Assembly: GCF_014237875.1 (NCBI RefSeq)
Contig: NZ_JACJVJ010000001.1
Location: forward strand, 1,538,501 to 1,602,500
Source of the DNA: Parasphingopyxis marina
GTDB lineage: Bacteria > Pseudomonadota > Alphaproteobacteria > Sphingomonadales > Sphingomonadaceae
Reading direction: 5' to 3'
DNA: 64,000 bases
Made by a program: the position numbers and the translations under genes. The stretch's first letter is position 1. The number at the start of each line of letters is the position of its first letter. This document shows, one piece after another, positions 37,936 to 46,016 of this stretch. The notes beneath the pieces were generated by a model. It saw only the letters and a list, made by a program, of their open reading frames with translations. It ran no database searches and was not told the origin of the DNA.

Positions 37936-39066
37936 TCAGCCAAGCGCGCGGCGCAGGATCGAGCCGTAAATCTCGGTGAGGCTACGCACGTCCTCGACCG
38001 CGACCGCCTCGTCGAGCTTGTGCATGGTCGCGTTGAGAAGCCCGAATTCGACGATCGGGCAGAGCGTGTGCAGGAACCGCGCGTCGGACGTGCCGCCGCC
38101 CGTGGAAAGCTCCGGCGTCAAACCAGTCACCTCGCCGATCGCCGCGCCGACAAGATCGGAAAGCGGGCCCGGCTCGGTGAGGAAGGCCTCGCCCGACACG
38201 ATCGCCTCGAAGCGCGCGCCCGGCGCTTCTTCCTCGACGATGGCGCGAACCCGCTCGACGAGCTCGTTGCCGGTGTGATGGACGTTGAAGCGGATATTGA
38301 GCCTGAGATGCGCCTCGCCCGGGATAACGTTGGTCGCCTGGTTCCCGACATCGACGGTGATGACTTCGAGGTTCGAAGGCTGGAACCATTCGTCGCCATC
38401 GTCGAGATCGAGCTCGTGCAGGCGGGTACCGATCTTGAACAGCCGCCGCAGCGGATTGTCGCCCTCGTGCGGATAGGCGACATGCGCCTGCCGCCCGATC
38501 ACGTCGATCCACATATTCACCGAACCGCGCCGGCCGATCTTGATCGTGTCGCCGAGCCGGTTCTGCGACGTCGGTTCGCCGACCAGGATCATGTCGGGCA
38601 CGATGCTGCGCTCGGCCATCCAGTCCATCAGCGCCCGCGTGCCGTGAATGGCGAGCCCTTCCTCGTCGCCGGTGATGATGAAGCTGAGCGTGCCGCCGAG
38701 ATCGGGCGCCCGCGATACGGCGGCGATGAAGGCCGCGATCGAACCCTTCATGTCGACCGCGCCGCGGCCGTAGAGAAGGCCCCCCTTTGTCTCCGCCTTG
38801 AAGGGATCGGTGGCCCAGCCCTTGCCGGGCGGCACGACGTCGGTATGGCCGGCAAAGGCGAAATGCGGCCCGGCGCTTCCCCGCGTTGCGAAGAGATTGG
38901 GCACCGGCCCGTGCGGCGCTTCGCCCGACACCAGCCGCGTCACATCGAAGCCGAGGCCGGTCAGCGCCCGCTCCAGCACGGCCTGCGCGCCGCCTTCTTC
39001 GGGCGTGATGCTGGGGCAGGCGATCAGCTCTTCGAGCAGCGCGATCGGATCGATTGCATCGGTCAT
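37936..39066 (-). CDS. dapE: Succinyl-diaminopimelate desuccinylase
   Basis: 376 residues. M20 metallopeptidase: FAGHTDVVPPGKGW (metal His, about 69), YGRGAVDMKGSIAAF (metal Asp, about 98), ITGDEEGLAIHGT (catalytic Glu, about 132), and CPSITPEEGGAQ near the start as in DapE. Makes LL-diaminopimelate for lysine and peptidoglycan. Followed by the ATP-grasp gene. Confidence 0.96.
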   Translation of the reverse strand: MTDAIDPIALLEELIACPSITPEEGGAQAVLERALTGLGFDVTRLVSGEAPHGPVPNLFATRGSAGPHFAFAGHTDVVPPGKGWATDPFKAETKGGLLYGRGAVDMKGSIAAFIAAVSRAPDLGGTLSFIITGDEEGLAIHGTRALMDWMAERSIVPDMILVGEPTSQNRLGDTIKIGRRGSVNMWIDVIGRQAHVAYPHEGDNPLRRLFKIGTRLHELDLDDGDEWFQPSNLEVITVDVGNQATNVIPGEAHLRLNIRFNVHHTGNELVERVRAIVEEEAPGARFEAIVSGEAFLTEPGPLSDLVGAAIGEVTGLTPELSTGGGTSDARFLHTLCPIVEFGLLNATMHKLDEAVAVEDVRSLTEIYGSILRRALG

Positions 39067-39126
39067 GGGCGGGGGTGTAACCGGGGCATCGTCCCTTGCC
39101 TAGCGGAGAAGAACCGGAGAAGCCCG

Positions 39127-39576
39127 ATGCCCAAGCTCGATCTCGACGCCATCGAACAAAGCAATGCCACCGGCTATCCGCCCGAATATGCGGGGGCTGT
39201 GAAGGAACGCTGGTATCGGCGGCTTGCGCCCGTGGGCGGGCTGAAGGATTTCGGTGTCAGCCATGTCGAGCTGAAGCCCGGCGCCTGGTCCTCGCAGCGG
39301 CACTGGCACGAGGGCGAGGACGAGTTCGTGGTGATGCTCTCGGGCGAGGCGATGCTGGTCGACGATAGTGGCCGTACGCCGATGCGCGCCGGCGATTGCG
39401 CCGCCTTTCCCAAGAATGACGGCAACGGCCATGTGCTGATCAACGAAAGCGCGGAAAGCTGCACCTTTATCGCCGTCGGGCGTAGCGCCGACACCGATTG
39501 CCATTATCCCGATATCGACATGCATCTCGACGCCGCCAAAGGCCGGCAGGTGCGCAAGGACGGCAGCGATTTTTGA
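39127..39576 (+). CDS. Cupin domain protein
   Basis: 149 residues from ATG 39127 (CCGGAGAAG upstream). Cupin motif 1 SSQRHWHEGEDEFVVMLSGEAMLVDD has the two His and Glu of the metal site; motif 2 around RAGDCAAFPKNDGNGHVLIN. A single-domain cupin of the XRE-less sugar-isomerase-like type. Enzymatic role not identifiable. Confidence 0.85.
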   Translation: MPKLDLDAIEQSNATGYPPEYAGAVKERWYRRLAPVGGLKDFGVSHVELKPGAWSSQRHWHEGEDEFVVMLSGEAMLVDDSGRTPMRAGDCAAFPKNDGNGHVLINESAESCTFIAVGRSADTDCHYPDIDMHLDAAKGRQVRKDGSDF

Positions 39577-39598
39577 TCGGGCGCCGAACGACTAGGGC

Positions 39599-40258
39599 CT
39601 AGCCCACTTCCTCGAACTGTTCGATCGTCCAGGGTTCGTCCTGTGCGGCCTCGATCCATTCGCGCACCCAGCTATGGTTGAGCACCGCTTCGACATAGCC
39701 GATCGCGAAGGGCGGCAATTTGACCGAATAGGTGACGAGCCGCGTGCAGACCGGCGCATACATGATGTCGACCGCGCAGAAATCGCCGAACAGGAACGGG
39801 TTTTCGCCGCCATAGCGGGCGCGGGCCTGGGCGCAGATTTCGAGGATGCGGGTGAGGTCCGCCGCGACGTCCGGCTTGACCGGTTTCGGCGGATAGACCT
39901 TGCGGACGTTCATCGGCATCTCGCGGCGCAGGGCCGGGAAGCTCGAATGCATTTCGGCGGCCATCGACCGCGCCATGCCGCGCGCGCCTTCGTCCTTGGG
40001 CCAGAAACGATCGCGCCCGACCTTGTCGGCCAGCCAGTCGATGATCGCGAGGCTGTCCCAGACCACGGTATCGCCATCCCACAGCACCGGCACCTTGCCC
40101 GACGAAGCGGCGAATTCATTGCCTTCGCGGCGCTTTTCCCAGTCTTCGCCGTAAAGCGGGACGACGACTTCCTCGAACAGCAAGCCCGATTGCTTGCAGG
40201 CGAGCCAGCCACGCATCGACCAGGACGAATAGGCCTTGTTGCCGATGATCAGTTTCAT
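39599..40258 (-). CDS. Glutathione S-transferase family protein
   Basis: 219 residues. Thioredoxin-fold N-terminal domain (KLIIGNKAYSSWSMRGWLACKQSG, then GKVPVLWDGDTVVWDSLAIIDWLA with the SxxI-type glutathione contact), and an all-helical C-terminal domain. The SSWSMR start is typical of a broad bacterial GST group. Substrate unknown. 15 bases after engB in a possible operon. Confidence 0.88.
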   Translation of the reverse strand: MKLIIGNKAYSSWSMRGWLACKQSGLLFEEVVVPLYGEDWEKRREGNEFAASSGKVPVLWDGDTVVWDSLAIIDWLADKVGRDRFWPKDEGARGMARSMAAEMHSSFPALRREMPMNVRKVYPPKPVKPDVAADLTRILEICAQARARYGGENPFLFGDFCAVDIMYAPVCTRLVTYSVKLPPFAIGYVEAVLNHSWVREWIEAAQDEPWTIEQFEEVG

Positions 40259-40273
40259 GGACTTCCGCTCCTG

Positions 40274-40909
40274 CTAGCCGATGGCTTGGATAACGGCTTT
40301 GCGCAATTCGTCCACACCCAATCCGGTCTGGCTCGAGGTGGCGAGGATTTCGGGATGGGCGGCGGCATGGCCCTTGGCCTGCAGCGCCATCGCCTCGGTC
40401 GTCGCGGCAAGCTGGGTTTCCTTCAGCTTGTCGGACTTGGTCAGGACGACTTCGTAGCTGACCGCGGCTTCGTCGAGCATCTTCATCAGCTCGATATCGA
40501 TGTCGCGAAAGCCGCGCCGGGCGTCGACCAGCAGCAATACCCGCTTCAGGTTCGGGCGGCCGCGCAGGAAATCGTTGATCAGGTGCCGCCAGCGCTTCGC
40601 CACCTCGGGCGGCGCCTTGGCAAAGCCGTAGCCGGGCATGTCGACGATCCGGAATTCGGGTGGATCGCCGACCGTGAAGAAGTTCAGTTCCTGCGTCCGC
40701 CCCGGCGTGTTCGACGCGCGCGCCAGCCCCTTGCGGTTGGTGAGCGCGTTGATCAGCGTCGACTTTCCGACGTTCGAACGGCCCGCAAAGGCGACCTCGG
40801 GGAGGTCCGCCTCGGGGATATGCTCGAGCGTCGGCGCCGATTTCAGAAAGTCGATCGGTCCGGAGAAATATTTCCGGGCCGCTTCTTCGACTGCCGCCTG
40901 ATCGGTCAC
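40274..40909 (-). CDS. engB: Ribosome biogenesis GTP-binding protein YihA/YsxC/EngB
   Basis: 211 residues from GTG 40909, overlapping the yidC stop (GTGA). G1 AFAGRSNVGKSTLINALTN (about 40), SNTPGRTQELNFF, G3 VDMPGYGFAK (about 89), G4 LTKSDKL (about 151). Needed for 50S subunit assembly. Commonly next to yidC in alphaproteobacteria. Confidence 0.97.
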   Translation of the reverse strand: MTDQAAVEEAARKYFSGPIDFLKSAPTLEHIPEADLPEVAFAGRSNVGKSTLINALTNRKGLARASNTPGRTQELNFFTVGDPPEFRIVDMPGYGFAKAPPEVAKRWRHLINDFLRGRPNLKRVLLLVDARRGFRDIDIELMKMLDEAAVSYEVVLTKSDKLKETQLAATTEAMALQAKGHAAAHPEILATSSQTGLGVDELRKAVIQAIG

Positions 40910-42636
40910 TCGTCGGTCGCCTTGGCTTGCTCTTTCAGGCGCGGATCGCGGCTGTAGAGCCATTTCTGCTGGGCGATGGTGAGGATGTTGGACGTCACCC
41001 AGTAGAGCTGCAGGCCCGCAGCGAAGGGCGCCATGATCACCATGAACACCCAGGGCATGATGCCGAAGATCTTCTGCTGGGTCGGGTCCATCTGCGCCGG
41101 GTTCAGCTTGAACTGCAGATACATGGTGATGCCCAGCAGAATCGGCAGCAGGCCGATGGCAAGATAGGGCGGCGGTACGAAATCCAGCAGGCCGAACAGG
41201 TTGACCGGGGTCAGCGGATCGGGTGCCGACAGGTCCTTGAGCCATAGCGCGAAGGGCTCGTGCCGCATTTCGACCGACAGCATCAGCACCTTGTAGAGCG
41301 CGTAGAAGATCGGAATCTGCAGGAAGATCGGCAGGCAGCCCGCGAGCGGGTTCACCTTTTCGCGCTGGTAGAGGGCCAGCACTTCCTGCTGCATCTTCTG
41401 CTTGTCGTCCTTGTAGCGTTCCTGGACCTCTTTCATCTTCGGCTGCACGGCACGCATGCTGGCCATCGACTGGAACTGTTTCTGCGCGATCGGGAACATC
41501 AGGCCCCGGACGATGAAGGTCAGGCAGATGATCGCGACGCCGAAATTGCCGATCGTCGTGAACAGCCAGTGGAGCAGGTAGAAGATCGGCAGTTCGAACC
41601 AGTAGAACCAGCCCCAGTCCACCGAGAGGTCGATCTGGTTCAGGCCGTTTTCGCTTTCATAGCGTTCGAGCAGGATGATTTCCTTGGCGCCCGCGAAGAA
41701 GCTGGTGCTGCGCGTTACCGCGCGGCCCGCGTTGATCACGGTTTCGGGCGTCGAATAGACGGCCTGGAAGCGTTCATTGCCGAGCGGCATGAAGGCGGCT
41801 TCGACGTTCGTGCCCGCCGCGGGGAAGATGGCGGTCAGCCAATATTTGTCGTTGAAGCCCAGCCAGCCGTCGGTGATGCTGAACCGCTCGCCCGTCGAAC
41901 CGGCGGCCGTCACATCGTCATAATCGATATGGTTGAGGTCTTCGGTCCAGAAACCCGTCGGGCCGGAATGGATGAGCCAGGTATCGGGTTCGCGCTGGGC
42001 ATGGGTTTCGGGCAGCGAGCGCGAAAGCTGGGCGTAGGAGCGGGCGGTGATCGGATTGTCGCCGAGATTGGAAATGCGCTGATCGACGGAGAAGAGGAAA
42101 TCCTCGTCGATGGCGAGGACGATCTCGAACAATTGCCCGGTTTCGTTGCGCCAGCTGAGCGTGACCGGCGTATCGGGCGTCAGGCTTTCGCCATCGGCCT
42201 GCCAGACGGTGCTGCCGTTCGGCGTTTCGATATCGGCGGCGGCCCAGCCGAAATGCGCGAAATAGGCGGCATCCGCGCCTTCCGGATTGAGCAGACGGAT
42301 CGGCGGGGAATCCGCATCGATGGTTTCGCGATAATCGAGCAGCACAAGATCGTCGATCCGCGCGCCGCGCAGGTTGATCGATCCTTCGACGCGCGGGGTT
42401 TCGATGGGCAGGCGGGTCGCCTGAGATTCGGCGAGCACCTCGGAAAGCTCGCGCATTTCCGCGGGCGTATCGGGGCCGGGCGCATCGGTATTGGGCAGCG
42501 CGACCTGTTCCCCCTCGACGATCTCGGTCGTCGGTTCGGTGGCCGTTGGCGCGATCCTTTCGGACAGGAAGCTCCATCCGATCAGCACCAGCGCCGAAAG
42601 CACGATCGCCAGGATCATGTTGCGCGAACTATCCAC
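40906..42636 (-). CDS. yidC: Membrane protein insertase YidC
   Basis: 576 residues: N-terminal membrane segment (NMILAIVLSALVLIGWSFL), a large periplasmic beta domain (about 30-350), then the conserved core with FQSMASMRAVQPKMKEVQERYKDD, REKVNPLAGCLPIFLQIPIFYALYKVL and the C-terminal helices (MPWVFMVIMAPFAAGLQLYWVTSNI). Inserts inner-membrane proteins with or without Sec. Between yidD and engB. Confidence 0.97.
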   Translation of the reverse strand: MDSSRNMILAIVLSALVLIGWSFLSERIAPTATEPTTEIVEGEQVALPNTDAPGPDTPAEMRELSEVLAESQATRLPIETPRVEGSINLRGARIDDLVLLDYRETIDADSPPIRLLNPEGADAAYFAHFGWAAADIETPNGSTVWQADGESLTPDTPVTLSWRNETGQLFEIVLAIDEDFLFSVDQRISNLGDNPITARSYAQLSRSLPETHAQREPDTWLIHSGPTGFWTEDLNHIDYDDVTAAGSTGERFSITDGWLGFNDKYWLTAIFPAAGTNVEAAFMPLGNERFQAVYSTPETVINAGRAVTRSTSFFAGAKEIILLERYESENGLNQIDLSVDWGWFYWFELPIFYLLHWLFTTIGNFGVAIICLTFIVRGLMFPIAQKQFQSMASMRAVQPKMKEVQERYKDDKQKMQQEVLALYQREKVNPLAGCLPIFLQIPIFYALYKVLMLSVEMRHEPFALWLKDLSAPDPLTPVNLFGLLDFVPPPYLAIGLLPILLGITMYLQFKLNPAQMDPTQQKIFGIMPWVFMVIMAPFAAGLQLYWVTSNILTIAQQKWLYSRDPRLKEQAKATDE

Positions 42637-42650
42637 CGCAATTCCCCATT

Positions 42651-42878
42651 CTACTCATTCTCGATTAGCGGAACGGGATCATGACCCGATCCGCCCCATG
42701 GATGGCAACGCAGGATGCGCCGAAGCGCCAGCCAGCTGCCCTTGAAGGCTCCATAGCGCGACCATGCGGTGATCGCATAGGCCGAACATGAAGGCGTGTA
42801 ACGGCAGGTGGGGGGCAGGATCGCCGACGGCCCCCATTGCCACAGGCGCGCCAGGCCGATGAACAGCTTCGCGATCAC
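42651..42878 (-). CDS. yidD: Membrane protein insertion efficiency factor YidD
   Basis: 75 residues. [19 protein letters not shown] with three conserved Cys, then [28 protein letters not shown], the complete family pattern. Small membrane-associated helper of YidC. Its ATG overlaps the rnpA stop (ATGA) and yidC starts 14 bases further. Confidence 0.95.
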   Translation of the reverse strand: MIAKLFIGLARLWQWGPSAILPPTCRYTPSCSAYAITAWSRYGAFKGSWLALRRILRCHPWGGSGHDPVPLIENE

Positions 42879-43201
42879 GGGTTTATCCTGCCGAGCGCCT
42901 CGGCCAGTTCGCCGCGCATTTTTGCGAAATCGCGTTCGATGCCGCCCTGCCGGCCGATCATCACATAATCGGCGCCGGGCTTGCCACGTTCGGGCAGGAG
43001 GTCTCGGCCAAGCGCGCGAAACCGGCGTTTCATCCGGTTGCGGACGACCGCGCCGCCGATCTTCTTGGTTACGGTGATGCCGAGGCGGATGGTGTCGTCC
43101 TCGTCCTTGCGATCGCGGACGAGCAGCACGAAACCGGGCATCGCGGCGCGTTTTCCGCTATTCGCCGCGAGGAAATCGCGCCGTTTGCGGAGTGTCGCCA
43201 A
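42875..43201 (-). CDS. rnpA: Ribonuclease P protein component
   Basis: 108 residues from a TTG at 43201, giving [18 protein letters not shown]; no ATG or GTG fits and the frame would otherwise run back over rpmH. The RNase P signature [24 protein letters not shown] (about 50-73) is clear. Works with the RNase P RNA in tRNA 5' maturation. Follows rpmH by 20 bases, in the universal rpmH-rnpA-yidD-yidC order. Confidence 0.93.
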   Translation of the reverse strand: MATLRKRRDFLAANSGKRAAMPGFVLLVRDRKDEDDTIRLGITVTKKIGGAVVRNRMKRRFRALGRDLLPERGKPGADYVMIGRQGGIERDFAKMRGELAEALGRINP

Positions 43202-43221
43202 ACCCGGTGCGGAAGCTGTCG

Positions 43222-43356
43222 TCAGGCGGAAAGCTTCTTGCGGCCCTTGGCGCGGCGCGCGCGCAGCACGTTGCGGCCGCCCACGGTGGCCGTCCGGGCC
43301 CGGAAACCATGTCGCCGTGCACGCACGAGATTGCTCGGCTGGAAGGTGCGCTTCAT
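43222..43356 (-). CDS. rpmH: 50S ribosomal protein L34
   Basis: 44 residues, too short for a usual length cut-off but unmistakable: [20 protein letters not shown] at the start, [17 protein letters not shown] at the end. TGAGGAAATGAGCG precedes the ATG. First gene of the rpmH-rnpA-yidD-yidC-engB operon, with a promoter and a hairpin leader just upstream. Confidence 0.98.
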   Translation of the reverse strand: MKRTFQPSNLVRARRHGFRARTATVGGRNVLRARRAKGRKKLSA

Positions 43357-43383
43357 CGCTCATTTCCTCAAAATCTGAAACTA

Positions 43384-43408
43384 AAAGGGCCGCGCCTTTC
43401 GGGCGGCC
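43384..43408 (-). terminator. Terminator-like hairpin in the rpmH leader
   Basis: On the minus strand GGCCGC...GCGGCC with a GAAA-containing loop is followed by CCCTTTT. It lies between the predicted rpmH promoter and the rpmH start, 28 bases from the ATG. It could be a weak attenuator or a protective 5' stem. Confidence 0.55.
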
Positions 43409-43423
43409 TCCAATCTGGTCGCG

Positions 43424-43452
43424 TAGCTAGTCAAAGCGGGCTGGAAAGTCAA
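43424..43452 (-). promoter_or_regulatory. rpmH operon promoter
   Basis: TTGACT (43447-43452, minus strand) and TAGCTA (43424-43429) separated by exactly 17 bases, a close sigma-70 match. The -35 box overlaps the stop codon of the upstream PGPGW-like gene. The predicted transcript would begin near 43417, giving a leader of about 60 bases. Confidence 0.65.
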
Positions 43453-43775
43453 TCGCCCCTCCGTTCCTCATGCCGCCTTTCGCGGTCGCGTTTTGCGCGG
43501 CGCCGCGCGCTTCGCCGGCGCAGCGCCCAATCGACCCATTGGCCCTTTTGCGGGTGCTTGGCCTTGAGCCGCGCATAGACCCGCCGGACGATCGCGGAAT
43601 TCTTCAGCATCAGCGCGAATCCGGCGGCGAAGACGAAGATCCCGCCCGGCCCCGGCAACAGCCCCACGATAGGCGAGATAATGCACAGAAAGCCGCCGAA
43701 AACGGTCAATGCCAGCCGCACGCCGCCGCGCTTGTCGGGGGGCGGGGAAGGGGACGGCCGAACCATGGCGCCCAT
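43449..43775 (-). CDS. PGPGW-like small membrane protein
   Basis: 108 residues (an ATG at 43766 is also possible). Two close membrane segments, LTVFGGFLCIISPIVGLLPGPGGIFVFAAGFALML, around a LPGPGG turn resembling the PGPGW family, then a strongly basic tail (RRRSARRRAKRDRERRHEERR). Such tails bind nucleic acid or acidic lipid; function unknown. Directly upstream of the rpmH promoter. Confidence 0.65.
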   Translation of the reverse strand: MGAMVRPSPSPPPDKRGGVRLALTVFGGFLCIISPIVGLLPGPGGIFVFAAGFALMLKNSAIVRRVYARLKAKHPQKGQWVDWALRRRSARRRAKRDRERRHEERRGD

Positions 43776-43877
43776 GTGGCGTGCGGCAAGTCTTGCTACA
43801 AGGCTGAAAGCGCTGCTGTGGAGACCTTTTTTACCGGGCGTTTGCGCCGGAAACGCCCCCCGCCTATATTTGTCTGC

Positions 43878-44789
43878 ATGGCTTTTAGTCGGGGCATAAT
43901 TCTTGCCGCAGTTTCGGTAGCGTTGATCTGGAGCACCGCGTCCCGCGCGGCGGACGATCCTCTCCGGCTGCCGGCGGCAGGCCCGTGGGAAATCAACTAT
44001 GCGGAGGACAATTGCAACCTCGGGCGCAGATTCGGGGAGGGCGACCAGGAAATCTCGATGGTCATGTCGCGCTTCTCACCGAGCGATCGCTTTCGCTTGA
44101 TCCTGACGGGCCCGGGATTGCTCCGGCTGCATACAAGAGGGGAAGCCACGATTCAATTCGGTCCCGTCGAGGAGGAGCAGGAGATCGAATTCCTGACGGG
44201 TCAGTCGCGGGGATCGAAAACCATGTTCGTCGTTGGGCAGCCGCGTATCGCGCCGTGGAGCGAGGAGGAGCAGGCATTGCTGGAGCGGTCGCCTGGGGGT
44301 GACCCGCAATTTGTCGATATCCAGCCGATCGGCTTCGAACGCTTGGGTGCGGTCGAGTACCTCCTCTTTGACGCGCCCGGCCTTCCGGCAATCCAGTTGG
44401 AGACCGGATCGTTGCGGGAACCGTTCGAAGCCTTCGATCGATGCATGGACGAACTGCTGACGCATTGGGGGATCGACGTAGAGCGCCACCGGAGCCTGAC
44501 ACGGCCTGCGACACCGGTCGGGTCGGTAGGCCGTTGGATAGTAACGTCGGACTATCCGAGAGCCATGATCCGGGGGCGCAATCAGGGAATTGTCTATTTT
44601 CGGCTGAACGTGGGCCTGAGCGGCGAAGTCACCGCTTGTCATATTCAGCAGTCGACCCGGCCTGAAGGCTTCGAGGACGCGGTATGCCGAGCGCTGCAAC
44701 GCCGCGCCAGGTTCGATCCCGCCCTGGACGCGGACGGCAATCCGGTTGCCTCCTACTACGTCAATTCCGTGAGTTTCCAAATGCCGTGA
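43878..44789 (+). CDS. Exported protein with TonB C-terminal domain
   Basis: 303 residues; signal peptide to about 25 (ALIWSTASRAAD). The middle part (30-215) is unrecognised and has a Cys pair (DNCNLG, FDRCMDE). The last 90 residues, RNQGIVYFRLNVGLSGEVTACHIQQSTRPEGFEDAVCRALQRRARFDPALDADGNPV, have the TonB_C pattern with two Cys. No transmembrane anchor or Pro-rich linker as in true TonB, so it is probably a periplasmic protein borrowing that fold. Confidence 0.72.
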   Translation: MAFSRGIILAAVSVALIWSTASRAADDPLRLPAAGPWEINYAEDNCNLGRRFGEGDQEISMVMSRFSPSDRFRLILTGPGLLRLHTRGEATIQFGPVEEEQEIEFLTGQSRGSKTMFVVGQPRIAPWSEEEQALLERSPGGDPQFVDIQPIGFERLGAVEYLLFDAPGLPAIQLETGSLREPFEAFDRCMDELLTHWGIDVERHRSLTRPATPVGSVGRWIVTSDYPRAMIRGRNQGIVYFRLNVGLSGEVTACHIQQSTRPEGFEDAVCRALQRRARFDPALDADGNPVASYYVNSVSFQMP

Positions 44790-44924
44790 CCGCGCGGTAT
44801 CGCCGGTGGCCGACCCTTTCCGGAGCCGCCCAGCCGGTTTTCGAATGCGGCTGGAACGCTTTCCAGCCGCGCGGTTCTTTCGGTAATTGAATATTTCTGT
44901 TCTTTCTCTAACCTTGGTTGGGAA

Positions 44925-46004
44925 ATGCGGGGTGTTCAGGTCTTGGGGACGGATACGGAAGAGCGTTACGGTCTTACTTGGCGGGTCACGCCAGACCTTT
45001 TGGGGATTCTGAGTACAAGCGGCCTGTTCGAATCGACCAATCCCGCATGGTTCGCGACGCTCGGATATGAAGCGGAAGAAATCGAGAGCCGGCCCTTTTT
45101 CGATTTTGTCCATGAGGACGATATTCCGCGAACCGAAGAGGCGTTCGAAGATATCCAGCATGGCAAGCCGGTGCTGCGATTTCGGAACCGGTACCGCCAC
45201 AAGGACGGCAGCTTCCGGTGGCTGTCGTGGAATTGCGTGCCCGAAGGCGGCAAATTCTATTGCAGTGCGCGCGACGTTACTTCGAGCGTGGAGAACCGGC
45301 TCGCTCTCACCAGCAAGGAAGAAGAGGCGCGGCTGCGCGAGCAGTTCATCGCGGTGCTGGGCCATGATCTGCGCAACCCGCTCGCCGCCTTGCAATCCGG
45401 GCTCCATCTGATGGGCAAAGAGGCGTTGAGCGATCGCGGCAAGACCGTCATCGCGGCGGGCCAGCGATCCATCGACCGGATGTCGGGCTTGATCGACGCC
45501 CTTATGGATTTTGCGCGAACGCGCCTGGGTAGCGGCCTATCGCTCGATATATCCGACGGAGAGGATCTTCGTGAGGCCATAGAGGCCACCGTCGACGAAA
45601 TCCGCATCGTCCACCCGGAAGCCCGGATCGATTCGCGATACAGCCTCCAAGCCGATGTCCGCTGCGATGTGGGGCGGATCAGCCAGCTCTGTTCGAATCT
45701 GATTTCGAATGCGGTCACGCACGGGGACGGGCGGACTCCGGTCGAGCTGGTTGCGGAGAGCTGCGAATCCGGCCTGCAAATTATCGTGAGCAATCGCGGG
45801 GAGACGATGCCGGAACGCGTCATCGCCCATCTTTTCGAACCGTTCGTTCGCGAGCAGATGCGCCCCTCGCAGGAAGGGCTCGGCCTGGGCCTGTTCATCT
45901 GTTCGGAAATTGCCAAGGCGCATGGCGGCACGCTTTCGGTCGAATCCACCGACGGATTGACCGTTTTCACCTTCGGGATGGGGAACGACGTGGCGCTGGG
46001 CTAG
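44925..46004 (+). CDS. PAS-domain sensor histidine kinase (orphan)
   Basis: 359 residues without membrane segments. PAS domain at about 15-120 (LLGILSTSGLFESTNPAWFATLGYEAEEIESRPFFDFVHEDD, with the PAC end FRNRYRHKDGSFRWLSW). HisKA with the phosphorylated His in VLGHDLRNPLAALQSGL (about 147). HATPase_c N-box CSNLISNAVTHGDG (about 259) and G-box EGLGLGLFICSEIAKAHGG (about 320). Cytoplasmic sensor. No response regulator lies beside it. Confidence 0.92.
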   Translation: MRGVQVLGTDTEERYGLTWRVTPDLLGILSTSGLFESTNPAWFATLGYEAEEIESRPFFDFVHEDDIPRTEEAFEDIQHGKPVLRFRNRYRHKDGSFRWLSWNCVPEGGKFYCSARDVTSSVENRLALTSKEEEARLREQFIAVLGHDLRNPLAALQSGLHLMGKEALSDRGKTVIAAGQRSIDRMSGLIDALMDFARTRLGSGLSLDISDGEDLREAIEATVDEIRIVHPEARIDSRYSLQADVRCDVGRISQLCSNLISNAVTHGDGRTPVELVAESCESGLQIIVSNRGETMPERVIAHLFEPFVREQMRPSQEGLGLGLFICSEIAKAHGGTLSVESTDGLTVFTFGMGNDVALG

Positions 46005-46016
46005 TCGCCGCTTTCG

